Source: Candidatus Atribacteria bacterium (GTDB lineage Bacteria > Bipolaricaulota > Bipolaricaulia > UBA7950 > UBA9294). Taken from it: 27,029 nucleotides of DNA. Within the stretch, counting starts at the first letter, position 1, and the number at the start of each line of letters is the position of its first letter. The stretch spans positions 1 through 27,029 of the forward strand of contig SPBW01000009.1 in the NCBI GenBank assembly GCA_004525685.1. Direction: 5' to 3'. A program made the translations under genes and the position numbers. Positions 1 to 7,862 of the stretch are shown here, piece after piece. The notes under the pieces are model-generated. The model did not search any database. It saw only the letters and a list, made by a program, of their open reading frames with translations, and was not told the DNA's origin.

Positions 1-552
1 GACACGCTGCCTGTGACAGAAGGATGGATCAAGAAGGAAGAGCTGTTAGCGATTCACGGCCGAAGCCGACACGAACAGATGCGGCTTGCAGAAGAATTCG
101 GCATCTCTGACTATCCCCAGCCCGCAGGGGGCTGTGTGCTCATCGAGAAGCCCTATGCTAGCCGCGTACGTGATGCCTTCTCGCATCTAGGCAAGGACGA
201 TGTGGGGCTCACGCAATTTCGCCTGTTTCGCTATGGCCGACACTTTCGCATTGCAGAGAACGTCAAGATCATCGTGGGGCGCGATCAACAAGAGAACGAA
301 GCACTGGAAGCGCTGGCACAAGCACGGCTTCGCATCGAGCCACTCGACGTCCCTGGGCCAACGACCCTCGTCGAGGGGGAGCCTTCCCTCGATCAGCTTC
401 AAGTGTGCTGCAGAGTGGCGGCTCGCTATTGCGATCACGAGCCTGGTGACGTGGTGCGATTGCGTGTGATGTCGCACGACGATGAGCAGATCGTCCACGC
501 GTCGCCTCTTGACAAGGACGATTCCCGCTTGATGGATTGGTCGATCAGCTAG
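1..552 (+). CDS. C-terminal part of a PP-loop tRNA-thiolation-like protein (5' end outside window)
   Basis: The frame is open from the first base of the window, so the gene starts upstream; the GTG at 13 is probably internal. The visible 183 codons carry GRSRHEQM and then DYPQPAGGCVL, followed by YGRHFRI and KIIVGRDQQEN. I recognise this arrangement from the C-terminal half of MnmA/ThiI-like ATP pyrophosphatases of thermophilic and anaerobic bacteria, whose end resembles the DUF814/NFACT RNA-binding domain. A role in thiolating tRNA uridine is inferred; the ATP-binding PP-loop would lie upstream and cannot be checked here. The gene ends in CTAG at 549-552, where its TAG stop overlaps the TAG stop of folE on the other strand. 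The family match is from memory, and the exact substrate is unknown. Confidence 0.6.
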   Translation, partial: DTLPVTEGWIKKEELLAIHGRSRHEQMRLAEEFGISDYPQPAGGCVLIEKPYASRVRDAFSHLGKDDVGLTQFRLFRYGRHFRIAENVKIIVGRDQQENEALEALAQARLRIEPLDVPGPTTLVEGEPSLDQLQVCCRVAARYCDHEPGDVVRLRVMSHDDEQIVHASPLDKDDSRLMDWSIS

Positions 553-1106
553 GTGATGAGAGAGAGCGCCTCGCTTCGAGAAGCCTGATCACGGTAGAAG
601 CTTCCCCGGATTGCTGAGGTAACCATCCGTGAGCCAGACTTCTTCACACCTCGCAGTGTCATGCAAAGATGGGTGGCCTGAATCCTTACCAAGACGCCCG
701 TTGGATCGAGCTTGCCAACCAATGCGTCAGCCACTTGCTGGGTCAACCGTTCCTGCAACTGGGGCCGTCCGGCAGCGATATCGACAACGCGCGCGAGCTT
801 GCTCGCTCCGACGATCCGGCCTGCTTTGGGGATATAGACGATGTCTGCCGTTCCTACGAAGGGAAGGAAGTGATGCTCACAGATGGAGAAGAAGGTGATG
901 TCTCTCATCACGATCATCTCTTCGTACTTCTCCTGATAGACCACCTCAAGGACTTCTGATGGGTCCTTGTCGATGTCAGCGAAGAATTCGGCATACATGG
1001 CCGCGATTCGGCGTGGGGTATTGGCGAGGACTTCTTCATTGAGATGCTTCGTGCCAATACCAGCAAGAAGCTCGGTGATGGCGGCTTCAATACGTGCTTG
1101 ATCCAT
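549..1106 (-). CDS. folE: GTP cyclohydrolase I (FolE type)
   Basis: This 185-residue protein converts GTP to 7,8-dihydroneopterin triphosphate, the first step towards folate, and in some bacteria towards biopterin or 7-deazaguanine compounds. It is cytosolic and a homodecamer in known members. The zinc ligands are visible as Cys76 and His79 in SICEHHF and Cys148 in ATHLCMTLRG. The signatures GRIVGASKLARVVD and GRPQLQERLT are intact. I chose the ATG at 1106 because GGAGGA lies six bases upstream and the protein begins as the family usually does; the frame stays open further upstream but that stretch has no family character. It is divergent from the AOR gene and overlaps the preceding gene by four bases at the stop codons. 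Identification is secure; which pterin pathway it serves cannot be told here. Confidence 0.96.
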   Translation of the reverse strand: MDQARIEAAITELLAGIGTKHLNEEVLANTPRRIAAMYAEFFADIDKDPSEVLEVVYQEKYEEMIVMRDITFFSICEHHFLPFVGTADIVYIPKAGRIVGASKLARVVDIAAGRPQLQERLTQQVADALVGKLDPTGVLVRIQATHLCMTLRGVKKSGSRMVTSAIRGSFYRDQASRSEALSLIT

Positions 1107-1125
1107 GAGATGTCCTCCGCATGCA

Positions 1126-1154
1126 AGGATAGACCAGGGGAGGGCAGCGAGCAA
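1126..1154 (-). promoter_or_regulatory. Possible folE promoter
   Basis: Read on the minus strand, TTGCTC (1149-1154) and TATCCT (1126-1131) are separated by 17 bases. Transcription would start near 1119, giving a leader of about 13 bases that just contains the folE Shine-Dalgarno site. The match to the sigma-70 consensus is moderate, so this is a weak call. Confidence 0.25.
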
Positions 1155-1185
1155 CCGGCATTGGACAATTGGGCTCGATCCGCGC

Positions 1186-1214
1186 TTGAGGATACGGTGC
1201 GGCTTTCCTACACT
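1186..1214 (+). promoter_or_regulatory. Possible promoter of the AOR gene
   Basis: TTGAGG (1186-1191) and TACACT (1209-1214) are separated by 17 bases, in the 166-base gap between the divergent folE and AOR genes. Transcription would start near 1221, leaving a leader of about 50 bases. This is a motif match by eye only. Confidence 0.35.
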
Positions 1215-1272
1215 TGCAGCACGACATATCTTCGATTCGGCTGCGCTGCAGGCGCACATGGAGGAGAGGCAA

Positions 1273-3420
1273 ATGACAGGACGGGCAGACTATCGAGTCA
1301 TCGCCGAGCGCCCTTATGCGTTGGGGAAAGCGGAGCGCGGTTATACCGGAAGAACGCTCTACGTCAACGTGGACACAGGAGTGATTGAAGAACGTCCGGT
1401 AACGCAGCAAATGAAGGATGTCTTCATTGGCGGGCGTGGCTTCGGCGTGTGGCGATTGTGGAATGCTGTACAGGAGACCACGAAGTGGGACGACCCCGAG
1501 AACGAGCTTGTCATCTCCTCGGGGCCTGTTGGCGGCACCACCAACTATCCCGGTTCAGGCAAGTCGATTGTCGTTAGCCTGTCTCCGTTGACCCACGGCG
1601 TGATTGATTCCAATGCCGGCGGATACTTCGGTCCCTATCTCAAGTTTGCGGGCTGGGATGCCATCGAATTGCAGGGGAAGGCCGCTGATAACGTCATTGT
1701 CTTTGTCGATGGTGCCAAAGGAGTCGTTCAACTGCTGGCATGCCCGGAAACCGATGTTAACACGCACGTGCTGGCTGAGAAGCTCATCTACGAATTCGCC
1801 GATTCGGACAATCCGCGTGACATCGCCGCGATCTCAACCGTGTCCACGGGATCGGGCGCTGAGCATGCACGCTGGGGCTGTCTCAATTTCAGCTTCTTTG
1901 ATCTCAAGCGGCAGGCCTTGCGTATCAAGCAAGCAGGTCGTGGGGGGACAGGAACCGTCTTCAGAAACAAGAAGATCGCCGCGCTGGTCGTCAAGAGTCC
2001 TGCGGTGAGCCCGACATCCAATCAGCCGGCCGATTTGAAGCGAATTCAGGAAGTCGGTGCGCGCATTACCAAGGAGATCATGACCTTGGATGCTAGCCAG
2101 TGCGACATGCGCCGCGTGGGCACAGCGCATCTCGTCGAGATCATGGACGAATACGACCTGCTTCCTACTCATAACTTCAAGTTTGGGTGCCATCCTAATT
2201 CCGGTGCAATCTCATCCTCGGTATGGCGGCAGAGGTTCGGACAGAACATGCCTGATGGATGCTGGCTCGGCTGCACCATGTCCTGCTCTCACGCAGTAGA
2301 CGACTTCCTCCTGACGACGGGGCCGTATGAAGGGGCTCGGGTGTTGGTGGATGGCCCGGAGTACGAAACCGCAGGCGGCAGCTCGAATGTGGGAATCTAC
2401 GATCCGGATTTCGTGTTGGAGATGAATTTCTACTGCGATACGTACGGCATTGACACGATCTCGTTTACTACCGGACTCGCATTTGTGATGGAGTGCTACG
2501 AGGCGGGCCTCATTAGCCCGGAGGTAACCGGAGGATTGGATCTTCGCTTTGGGAACAAGGAGGCGGCGCTTGAGATCCTTCATCAAATTGGGCGAGGCGA
2601 AGGCTTTGGTGTGGTTGTTGGCCAAGGCATCCGGCGCATGAAAGACATCTTCGCTGAGAAGTATGGCGCGGATCGAGATTTCATGCAGGACATCGGAATG
2701 GAAGCTAAGGGGCTTGAGTATTCCGAATACGTCACCAAAGAATCCTTGGCCATGCAGGGCGGCTATGGATTGGCTCTGAAGGGGCCGCAGCATGATGAAG
2801 CATGGCTGATCTTCATGGACATGGTGAACAACCAGATTCCCACATTTGAGGACAAGGCTGAGGCATTGCACTACTTCCCCATGTGGCGAACGTGGTTCGG
2901 ACTGGTCGGACACTGCAAACTGCCGTGGAATGACGTGGAGCCTGAGGACAATGCAGAACAGTTCGAGCCAGCCAAGGTTCCAGAGCATGTCGCCAATTAC
3001 TGCGATGTGTTTGCCGGGGTGACGGGTATAGAAGTGACACCTGCCGATCTGATCCTTCAGTCAGAGCGGGTCTACAACTTCCAGCGCGTGTTCAGTGTCC
3101 GCTTGGGTTTGGGAACGCGGGAGCATGACGCGATTCCCTATCGATCCGTGGGCCCTGTGACGCAAGAAGAGTACGAGTCTCGAGCAGAGCGCTACGACGG
3201 GCAACTGCAGGACAAGCTGGGCATTGACCCTGCAGGCATGTCGACGGCCCAGAAAGTGGCGATTCTGCGCGAGCACCGCGAGAAGCAGTACGAAACATTG
3301 ATGGATGCGGTCTATAAGCGCCGTGGATGGACGAATAACGGCGTTCCGACAATTGGCAAGCTTGAAGAGCTCGGTATCGCGTTCCCTGATGTTCTAGAGA
3401 TTGTGCGGCCTCACCAGTAG
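1273..3420 (+). CDS. Aldehyde ferredoxin oxidoreductase family protein (tungsten-pterin enzyme)
   Basis: This 715-residue protein belongs to the AOR family, which oxidises aldehydes or related compounds to acids using a tungsten bis-pterin centre and one [4Fe-4S] cluster, passing electrons to ferredoxin. The N-terminal pterin-binding domain shows GGRGFGVWRLWN, GPVGGTTNYPGSGKS and HGVIDSNAGGYFGPYLKFAGWD, then CLNFSFFDLKRQAL and GRGGTGTVFRNKKIAALVVK. Likely cluster ligands are Cys330, Cys334 and Cys338, with Cys548 (GHCKLPW) as the distal one. The first three are spaced C-x3-C-x3-C rather than the C-x2-C-x3-C of the classic Pyrococcus AOR. The protein is also roughly 100 residues longer than classic AOR, so it belongs to another subfamily and its substrate is open. 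The start at 1273 follows GGAGAGG closely; an ATG at 1258 is the alternative. No ferredoxin or cofactor-synthesis gene is adjacent. It appears monocistronic, followed by a hairpin. Confidence 0.92.
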   Translation: MTGRADYRVIAERPYALGKAERGYTGRTLYVNVDTGVIEERPVTQQMKDVFIGGRGFGVWRLWNAVQETTKWDDPENELVISSGPVGGTTNYPGSGKSIVVSLSPLTHGVIDSNAGGYFGPYLKFAGWDAIELQGKAADNVIVFVDGAKGVVQLLACPETDVNTHVLAEKLIYEFADSDNPRDIAAISTVSTGSGAEHARWGCLNFSFFDLKRQALRIKQAGRGGTGTVFRNKKIAALVVKSPAVSPTSNQPADLKRIQEVGARITKEIMTLDASQCDMRRVGTAHLVEIMDEYDLLPTHNFKFGCHPNSGAISSSVWRQRFGQNMPDGCWLGCTMSCSHAVDDFLLTTGPYEGARVLVDGPEYETAGGSSNVGIYDPDFVLEMNFYCDTYGIDTISFTTGLAFVMECYEAGLISPEVTGGLDLRFGNKEAALEILHQIGRGEGFGVVVGQGIRRMKDIFAEKYGADRDFMQDIGMEAKGLEYSEYVTKESLAMQGGYGLALKGPQHDEAWLIFMDMVNNQIPTFEDKAEALHYFPMWRTWFGLVGHCKLPWNDVEPEDNAEQFEPAKVPEHVANYCDVFAGVTGIEVTPADLILQSERVYNFQRVFSVRLGLGTREHDAIPYRSVGPVTQEEYESRAERYDGQLQDKLGIDPAGMSTAQKVAILREHREKQYETLMDAVYKRRGWTNNGVPTIGKLEELGIAFPDVLEIVRPHQ

Positions 3421-3436
3421 TCAACAGGATCCTATT

Positions 3437-3470
3437 GCAGACGGTGTTCTCTGATGAGAATGCCGTCTGC
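3437..3470 (+). terminator. Hairpin terminator after the AOR gene
   Basis: An eight-base stem, GCAGACGG with CCGTCTGC, encloses a small internal loop, then a second five-base stem, TTCTC with GAGAA, closed by TGAT. The hairpin starts 17 bases after the AOR stop and is followed by a broken T-rich run (TTCTTGCTGTTC). It lies between convergent genes. The opposite side has no T run, so it probably serves the plus strand. Confidence 0.7.
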
Positions 3471-3535
3471 TTCTTGCTGTTCATCGAGAGGAAGACCAGG
3501 CCTAGACATCCAGGGGGTAGGTCAGATGTCTGTTG

Positions 3536-4774
3536 CTAGACGTCCGAAAGTACCCACTGGCGCTCTCTCAAGGGCAACAGGAGAACGTAGCTGACGGCGA
3601 CAGCGAGCATGAGAAGGGCAAGTCCGATGAGCACGCCTTGCACTCCGGTTCTGTCTACGAGAAGCATAGCGATAGCTAGGGACGCAGGCTGCAACACACC
3701 ACCAAGGAACTCGCGTATTCCATTGACTCGCCCGCGCACACTTGAAGGAAGTACCTGTTGGAGCAACGTCTGGCCATACACGCGCCCACCCGAAACGCCC
3801 AATCCAAAGAGGAAGAACACGACTAGGGCTGTCGCTGGAGTTAAATGGATGCCCAGGGCGAGGAATGAGAGTGCGAACAGAGTCGTTCCTCCTACCCACA
3901 TGGGGACTTTCGGCCAGTTGGCGCCGACGGATGATGCAATGAGGCTGCCGGACAACACGCCGACGAGTGTCAGCGTTTGGAAGTAGCTGTAGTACGCGGG
4001 CCCCTTGCCCATCGCGTCCACCACGATTGGGGCGATGAAGAACAACGGAGCGAACACGAGGCTGCTGAGGAAACTCAGAGCCAATACTCGTCGAAGAATT
4101 CTCTCTCGATACACATAGCGAAGAGCAAAACGAAACTCCTCAAGCGGTCTCCAGCGATCCATCATGAAACGGCTCTGCGGTGAGCCGGCACGCTCAGGCA
4201 CACACAGCGCTGCGGCTGCTCCTACCACATACATGACACCATTGAACAAGAAGATGGGCGCGGGACCCCACAGCGCCAGAACTGCGCCGCTGAAGAATGC
4301 CTCAATCAGATTGTCTCCCATCCCCCATGAACTCAGAAGTCCATACACGCGAACGAGGCGATCCTTGGGTACGATATCAGGGAGCAGGGAATTGAATGCA
4401 GCAGACACGGGTGTTCCCAGAATGGATTCGCCAATGAGGAACACCCACAGATGCCACATCTGAAGTGCGCCAGACACGGAGAATGCGAAAACGACGAAAC
4501 AGAGAACACTGAGTAGCAAGTGTGCGACAACGAGGATATTCCGTCTGTTGAACCGATCTACGATGGGGCCAGAGACAAGCCCAGCAATAGCTGACCCGAT
4601 AGTCCAAATTCCACCCAGACCTGCGACAGAGAGGGCCGTTCCCGTGATCGACAATCCAGTCCAGAATACAGCAATCTGCGTGAAGATATCGCCAGCATTC
4701 CCTAGTGCCGTTCCAATGAGGAATGGAACGAGTCGTCGATTCGATAGCTGTCCAGCTGAGTTATGTGTCGTCAC
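3536..4774 (-). CDS. Major facilitator superfamily transporter
   Basis: This 412-residue integral membrane protein has about twelve hydrophobic segments, the usual MFS number. The loop between the second and third segments reads GPIVDRFNRRNILV, a form of the MFS motif-A G-x3-D-R-x-x-R-R. A similar loop, LLPDIVPKDRLVRVYGL, is typical of the EntS/antibiotic-efflux-like branch (DHA3 type), so export of a small molecule is the most likely role. The cargo cannot be read from the sequence. The start is GTG at 4774, preceded by GGGGATGG a few bases upstream. It stands alone, divergent from gyrB and convergent with the AOR gene, with no regulator beside it. Confidence 0.88.
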   Translation of the reverse strand: MTTHNSAGQLSNRRLVPFLIGTALGNAGDIFTQIAVFWTGLSITGTALSVAGLGGIWTIGSAIAGLVSGPIVDRFNRRNILVVAHLLLSVLCFVVFAFSVSGALQMWHLWVFLIGESILGTPVSAAFNSLLPDIVPKDRLVRVYGLLSSWGMGDNLIEAFFSGAVLALWGPAPIFLFNGVMYVVGAAAALCVPERAGSPQSRFMMDRWRPLEEFRFALRYVYRERILRRVLALSFLSSLVFAPLFFIAPIVVDAMGKGPAYYSYFQTLTLVGVLSGSLIASSVGANWPKVPMWVGGTTLFALSFLALGIHLTPATALVVFFLFGLGVSGGRVYGQTLLQQVLPSSVRGRVNGIREFLGGVLQPASLAIAMLLVDRTGVQGVLIGLALLMLAVAVSYVLLLPLRERQWVLSDV

Positions 4775-4825
4775 AAATCCATCCCCGTCCGTTCGCCCTA
4801 TAAGCTGGTCTACGATGTTCTAGGC

Positions 4826-4854
4826 ATGTTACGGTGATTAGTTGAGCAACGCAA
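4826..4854 (-). promoter_or_regulatory. Possible promoter of the MFS transporter
   Basis: On the minus strand TTGCGT (4849-4854) and TAACAT (4826-4831) are spaced by 17 bases in the gap shared with gyrB. Both boxes match the consensus only in part, and the start codon would lie about 45 bases from the transcription start. Confidence 0.2.
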
Positions 4855-4869
4855 CCAGAATGTCTATGA

Positions 4870-4898
4870 TTGAAATCCAGTCAGCGTTTCGCTACAAT
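4870..4898 (+). promoter_or_regulatory. Promoter of gyrB
   Basis: TTGAAA (4870-4875) and TACAAT (4893-4898) are separated by exactly 17 bases, a good housekeeping-type promoter. Transcription would start near 4905, only about ten bases before the ATG at 4915. This also argues against an in-frame ATG at 4870, which lies inside the promoter. Confidence 0.6.
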
Positions 4899-4914
4899 TC
4901 CTTCGGGTGGTGAG

Positions 4915-6825
4915 ATGGCTACGAAACCTCAAAATGTTCCGGCGTATGAAGCCGATCAAATCAAAGTCTTGGAAGATCTTGAGCCCGTACGTCTGCGTCC
5001 AGGCATGTATATTGGCAGTACTGGACAGAGCGGACTCATGCATCTTATCGAAGAGGTTGTTGATAACAGCATTGACGAAGCCTTGGTCGGTGCCTGCACA
5101 GAGATCTCCGTAATAATACACAGCGACAACAGTGTGACCGTTGAAGACAACGGACGAGGAATGCCTATCGGCATACACACTGAGACTGGCATTCCCGCTC
5201 TTGAGCTGGTGATGACGACGCTGCATGCGGGCGGGAAATTCGATAACAAGAGCTATCACGTATCCGGTGGTCTGCACGGCGTCGGTGTGTCGGTCGTGAA
5301 TGCGCTGTCTGAAACGATGGTGGTCGAGGTAGACAAGGAAGGCTCGACCCATCGCCAGACTTTCTCCCGTGGAGCGAAACAGACAGAACTCGAAAACGTC
5401 GGCAGGACGAAGAGGAGGGGAACGCGAACCACCTTCATGCCCGATTCGCAGATTTTTGGAGAGATCAAGTACAACTTCCAACAGCTGTCGCACAGACTCC
5501 GTGAGCTTTCCTATCTGAACGGCGGGTTGAGAATCACGCTAACGAACGAAGTAGCAAACGTGACGCGAACGTTCCAGAACAAAGGCGGCATTACCTCATT
5601 TGTCCTAGAACTTGCTTCAAAGAAGGAACCGATTCACCCCAAGCCAGTCTACATCAAGGGACATGACGCGGGCATCGAGATCGAAATTGCCATGCAGTGG
5701 ACGGGATCCTATGATGAATCGATCCACGCCTTTGCCAACAACATCAACACAGTCGATGGCGGAACCCACTTAACGGGATTCAAGTCCTCGTTGACGAAGT
5801 TCCTAAACGAGTACGGTCGAGACAAGAAGATTCTAAGAAAGACGGATCCTAATCTTCGTGGAGAAGACATCCGCGAGGGATTGGTTTGTATCATTAGCGT
5901 CAAGATAGCCAATCCTGAGTTTGAAGGTCAGACCAAGACCAAGCTCGGCAACCCGGAAGTCGCTGCGATCATTGGCAGCATGCTCACCGAACAATTAGGG
6001 CTCTATTTTCAGAAGAAGCCTCAAATTGCTCGCCAAGTGATCGAGAAATCAGTGAGCGCGAGCCGGGCACGCCAAGCGGCAGCCAAGGCTCGTAACATGG
6101 CTCGTCGAAAAGGCCCGCTGGCTTCTACGGCACTGCCGGGAAAACTAGCTGATTGTTCGAACCGAAATCCCGAAGCTTGCGAGCTGTTCATCGTTGAGGG
6201 TGACTCGGCAGGCGGCAGCGCCAAGCAAGGTCGTGACCGCAACTTCCAGGCGATTCTTCCATTGCGGGGCAAGGTTCTTAACGTGGAGAAGTCGGGACTG
6301 GCCAAGCTGCTCGACAACATAGAAATCAAAGCGATGATCACGGCCATCGGAACAGGCATTCGAGAGGATTTTGCCACGGATCGGCTGCGTTACAACAAGC
6401 TCATTATCATGTCTGATGCCGATGTTGACGGCGCCCACATCAGCACACTCATCCTCACCTTCTTCTATCGCTACCTGCCCAGACTGATTGAACAAGGGCA
6501 CGTCTTCATCGCCAAACCGCCGCTGTATCAGATCAAGGCTGGTAAGAAGACGACCTACTTGCACACGGATGAGGAATTGGAGCAGTATCGCCAGGGAAAT
6601 ACAGGCAATTACTCAGTGAAGCGGTTCAAGGGATTGGGAGAGATGAACCCGAGCGAGCTCTGGGAGACAACGATGGATCCTGAACGCCGTATCCTGAAGC
6701 TCATTGAGATTCGTGACCATCTCGAAGCCGATGAGGTCTTCTCGACATTGATGGGAACGGATGTCGCTCTGCGCCGTGCCTTCATCTGGGAGAATTCGGA
6801 CAGGATCACATCGCTCGACATCTAG
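4915..6825 (+). CDS. gyrB: DNA gyrase subunit B (type IIA topoisomerase ATPase subunit)
   Basis: This 636-residue protein is the ATPase and TOPRIM subunit of a type IIA topoisomerase, which with GyrA introduces negative supercoils into DNA. The GHKL ATPase is seen in EEVVDNSIDEA (Glu46 and Asn51 are the expected catalytic and magnesium residues), DNGRGMPIGIH and GGLHGVGVSVVNALS. The TOPRIM domain has EGDSAGGSAKQGRDR with Glu428, PLRGKVLNVEK, and the acidic SDADVDGAH with Asp501 and Asp503. The tail KRFKGLGEMNPSELWETTMDP is standard. The length fits GyrB without the extra insert of enteric proteins. ParE cannot be wholly excluded, but the RGKVLNVEK region favours GyrB. The start at 4915 has GGTGGTGAG just before it and a well-placed promoter. 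It leads a four-gene plus-strand run; gyrA is not adjacent. Confidence 0.95.
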   Translation: MATKPQNVPAYEADQIKVLEDLEPVRLRPGMYIGSTGQSGLMHLIEEVVDNSIDEALVGACTEISVIIHSDNSVTVEDNGRGMPIGIHTETGIPALELVMTTLHAGGKFDNKSYHVSGGLHGVGVSVVNALSETMVVEVDKEGSTHRQTFSRGAKQTELENVGRTKRRGTRTTFMPDSQIFGEIKYNFQQLSHRLRELSYLNGGLRITLTNEVANVTRTFQNKGGITSFVLELASKKEPIHPKPVYIKGHDAGIEIEIAMQWTGSYDESIHAFANNINTVDGGTHLTGFKSSLTKFLNEYGRDKKILRKTDPNLRGEDIREGLVCIISVKIANPEFEGQTKTKLGNPEVAAIIGSMLTEQLGLYFQKKPQIARQVIEKSVSASRARQAAAKARNMARRKGPLASTALPGKLADCSNRNPEACELFIVEGDSAGGSAKQGRDRNFQAILPLRGKVLNVEKSGLAKLLDNIEIKAMITAIGTGIREDFATDRLRYNKLIIMSDADVDGAHISTLILTFFYRYLPRLIEQGHVFIAKPPLYQIKAGKKTTYLHTDEELEQYRQGNTGNYSVKRFKGLGEMNPSELWETTMDPERRILKLIEIRDHLEADEVFSTLMGTDVALRRAFIWENSDRITSLDI

Positions 6826-6857
6826 CCGCCGAGCGTTCTAGTAGCAGGAAGGGAGGC

Positions 6858-7319
6858 ATGATGAGACAAGCAATAGCCCTCGCACTTCTAATCGGTTTGT
6901 TCTGTTGGGTTTCCATACCCGGCATGAGCTCAGGCGTCGGACTGTCGGCGGGTATCGATCCCACAGGATTGTGGCTCATTGGAGCCTTGACAGAGCTATC
7001 TATCACCGAGATTGTTGACCTTCGTGCCCAGATCGGGTTTGCGACGCAGGAGATTGAAGGACTCATGCTCGTCAGCTTGTCTGTTCTTCCTCACCTATCC
7101 CTTCCGCCTATCGATCCGTTTGCCGGAATCGGGTTAGGCATCGCCCTGACGCCTCCTCCATTCTCCACTGGCTGGATCGTCGAGGGGTCAGCAGGTGTAC
7201 GTCTGGCACCGGCAGATGTGGTGTCGATCATCCTTCAAGCCCGCTATTTGCTCCGATGGACCGCGGGCAATTGGACCTCCGGCCCCATCTTTGAGGGCGG
7301 CATCCTCATCAACTTCTAG
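6858..7319 (+). CDS. Small exported protein, beta-barrel-like, function unknown
   Basis: I do not recognise this 153-residue protein. It begins with a signal peptide (short basic start, then ALALLIGLFCWVSIPG). The rest consists of alternating hydrophobic segments rich in glycine and proline, such as DPFAGIGLGIALTP, GWIVEGSAGVRLAP and FEGGILINF, with an aromatic last residue. That looks like a small outer-membrane beta-barrel or a cell-envelope protein; this is inference. There are two adjacent ATGs at 6858 and 6861. GGGAGG sits almost against the first, so the second may be the one used. It follows gyrB by 32 bases, and its stop directly abuts the next start codon with no gap, so co-translation with the methyltransferase is likely. 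Confidence 0.7.
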   Translation: MMRQAIALALLIGLFCWVSIPGMSSGVGLSAGIDPTGLWLIGALTELSITEIVDLRAQIGFATQEIEGLMLVSLSVLPHLSLPPIDPFAGIGLGIALTPPPFSTGWIVEGSAGVRLAPADVVSIILQARYLLRWTAGNWTSGPIFEGGILINF

Positions 7320-7862
7320 ATGGCCTGGACGCTCGGCATTCTCTTAGGCGGCATCACGCTTCTGTGGATTGCCTGGAATTTGACCTTGGATGCGTTGTGG
7401 CAGCCGACAGATCCTGTCACGATGCGGCGATTGCTCACGCTGTCGGGAATCAAGCCAGGTGAGAGGCTCATTGATCTAGGTTGTGGAGACGGGCGGTTCG
7501 TGGTGGCTGCGGCCAAGGAATTCGGTGCCCACGCCACGGGAGTCGAAATTGACCCGTTTCGCGTTCTCTATGCCAAGGCTTGGATCTGGCTGGCGCGACT
7601 TTCTGACCGCGCCAAGGTCATTCGAGGCAACATGTATGATGTCGATGTTTCTGATGCCGATGTCGTCATCCTCTTCTTGTCAGCCACTTCCAACTTTCGA
7701 TTGCAGAAACGCTTGCGCGAGCAATTGGCTGATGGCGCTCGCGTTGTCTCGTACTACCATCCCATGTGGGGTTGGCAGCCCGACCTCGTTGGCGAGGCTC
7801 GGGATGGGTACCCTATCTACGTGTATCGCATGAGTGAACATCTTGGCAAGACCTCTCGCTGA
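7320..7862 (+). CDS. Membrane-anchored class I SAM-dependent methyltransferase
   Basis: This 180-residue protein starts with a hydrophobic segment (ILLGGITLLWIAWNL), then a Rossmann-type methyltransferase domain. Motif I is IDLGCGDGRFVVAAA (about residues 46-60), with the acidic residue after strand 2 in GVEIDPFRV. The later part, VVILFLSATSNFRLQKRL followed by GARVVSYYHPMWGW, resembles the FAM173/ATPSC-KMT lysine-methyltransferase family, which also has an N-terminal membrane segment. Protein lysine methylation near the membrane is therefore a reasonable guess, but the target is unknown. Its ATG touches the stop of the preceding gene, and its end overlaps murE by 29 bases, so the three genes are tightly linked. 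Confidence 0.82.
   Translation: MAWTLGILLGGITLLWIAWNLTLDALWQPTDPVTMRRLLTLSGIKPGERLIDLGCGDGRFVVAAAKEFGAHATGVEIDPFRVLYAKAWIWLARLSDRAKVIRGNMYDVDVSDADVVILFLSATSNFRLQKRLREQLADGARVVSYYHPMWGWQPDLVGEARDGYPIYVYRMSEHLGKTSR

Noticed and set aside
2212..2988. Long minus-strand open frame (258 codons) inside the AOR gene
   Set aside because: It is antisense to strongly conserved AOR sequence, has no recognisable motif and no ribosome site.
549..3420. Functional pairing of folE with the tungsten-pterin AOR gene
   Set aside because: FolE makes dihydroneopterin triphosphate; the molybdopterin cofactor is built by MoaA-type enzymes from GTP by another route, so divergence alone is not evidence of a shared pathway.
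4864..5493. Minus-strand open frame of 209 codons inside gyrB
   Set aside because: It lies opposite the conserved GHKL ATPase domain and has no family features; it is a shadow frame.
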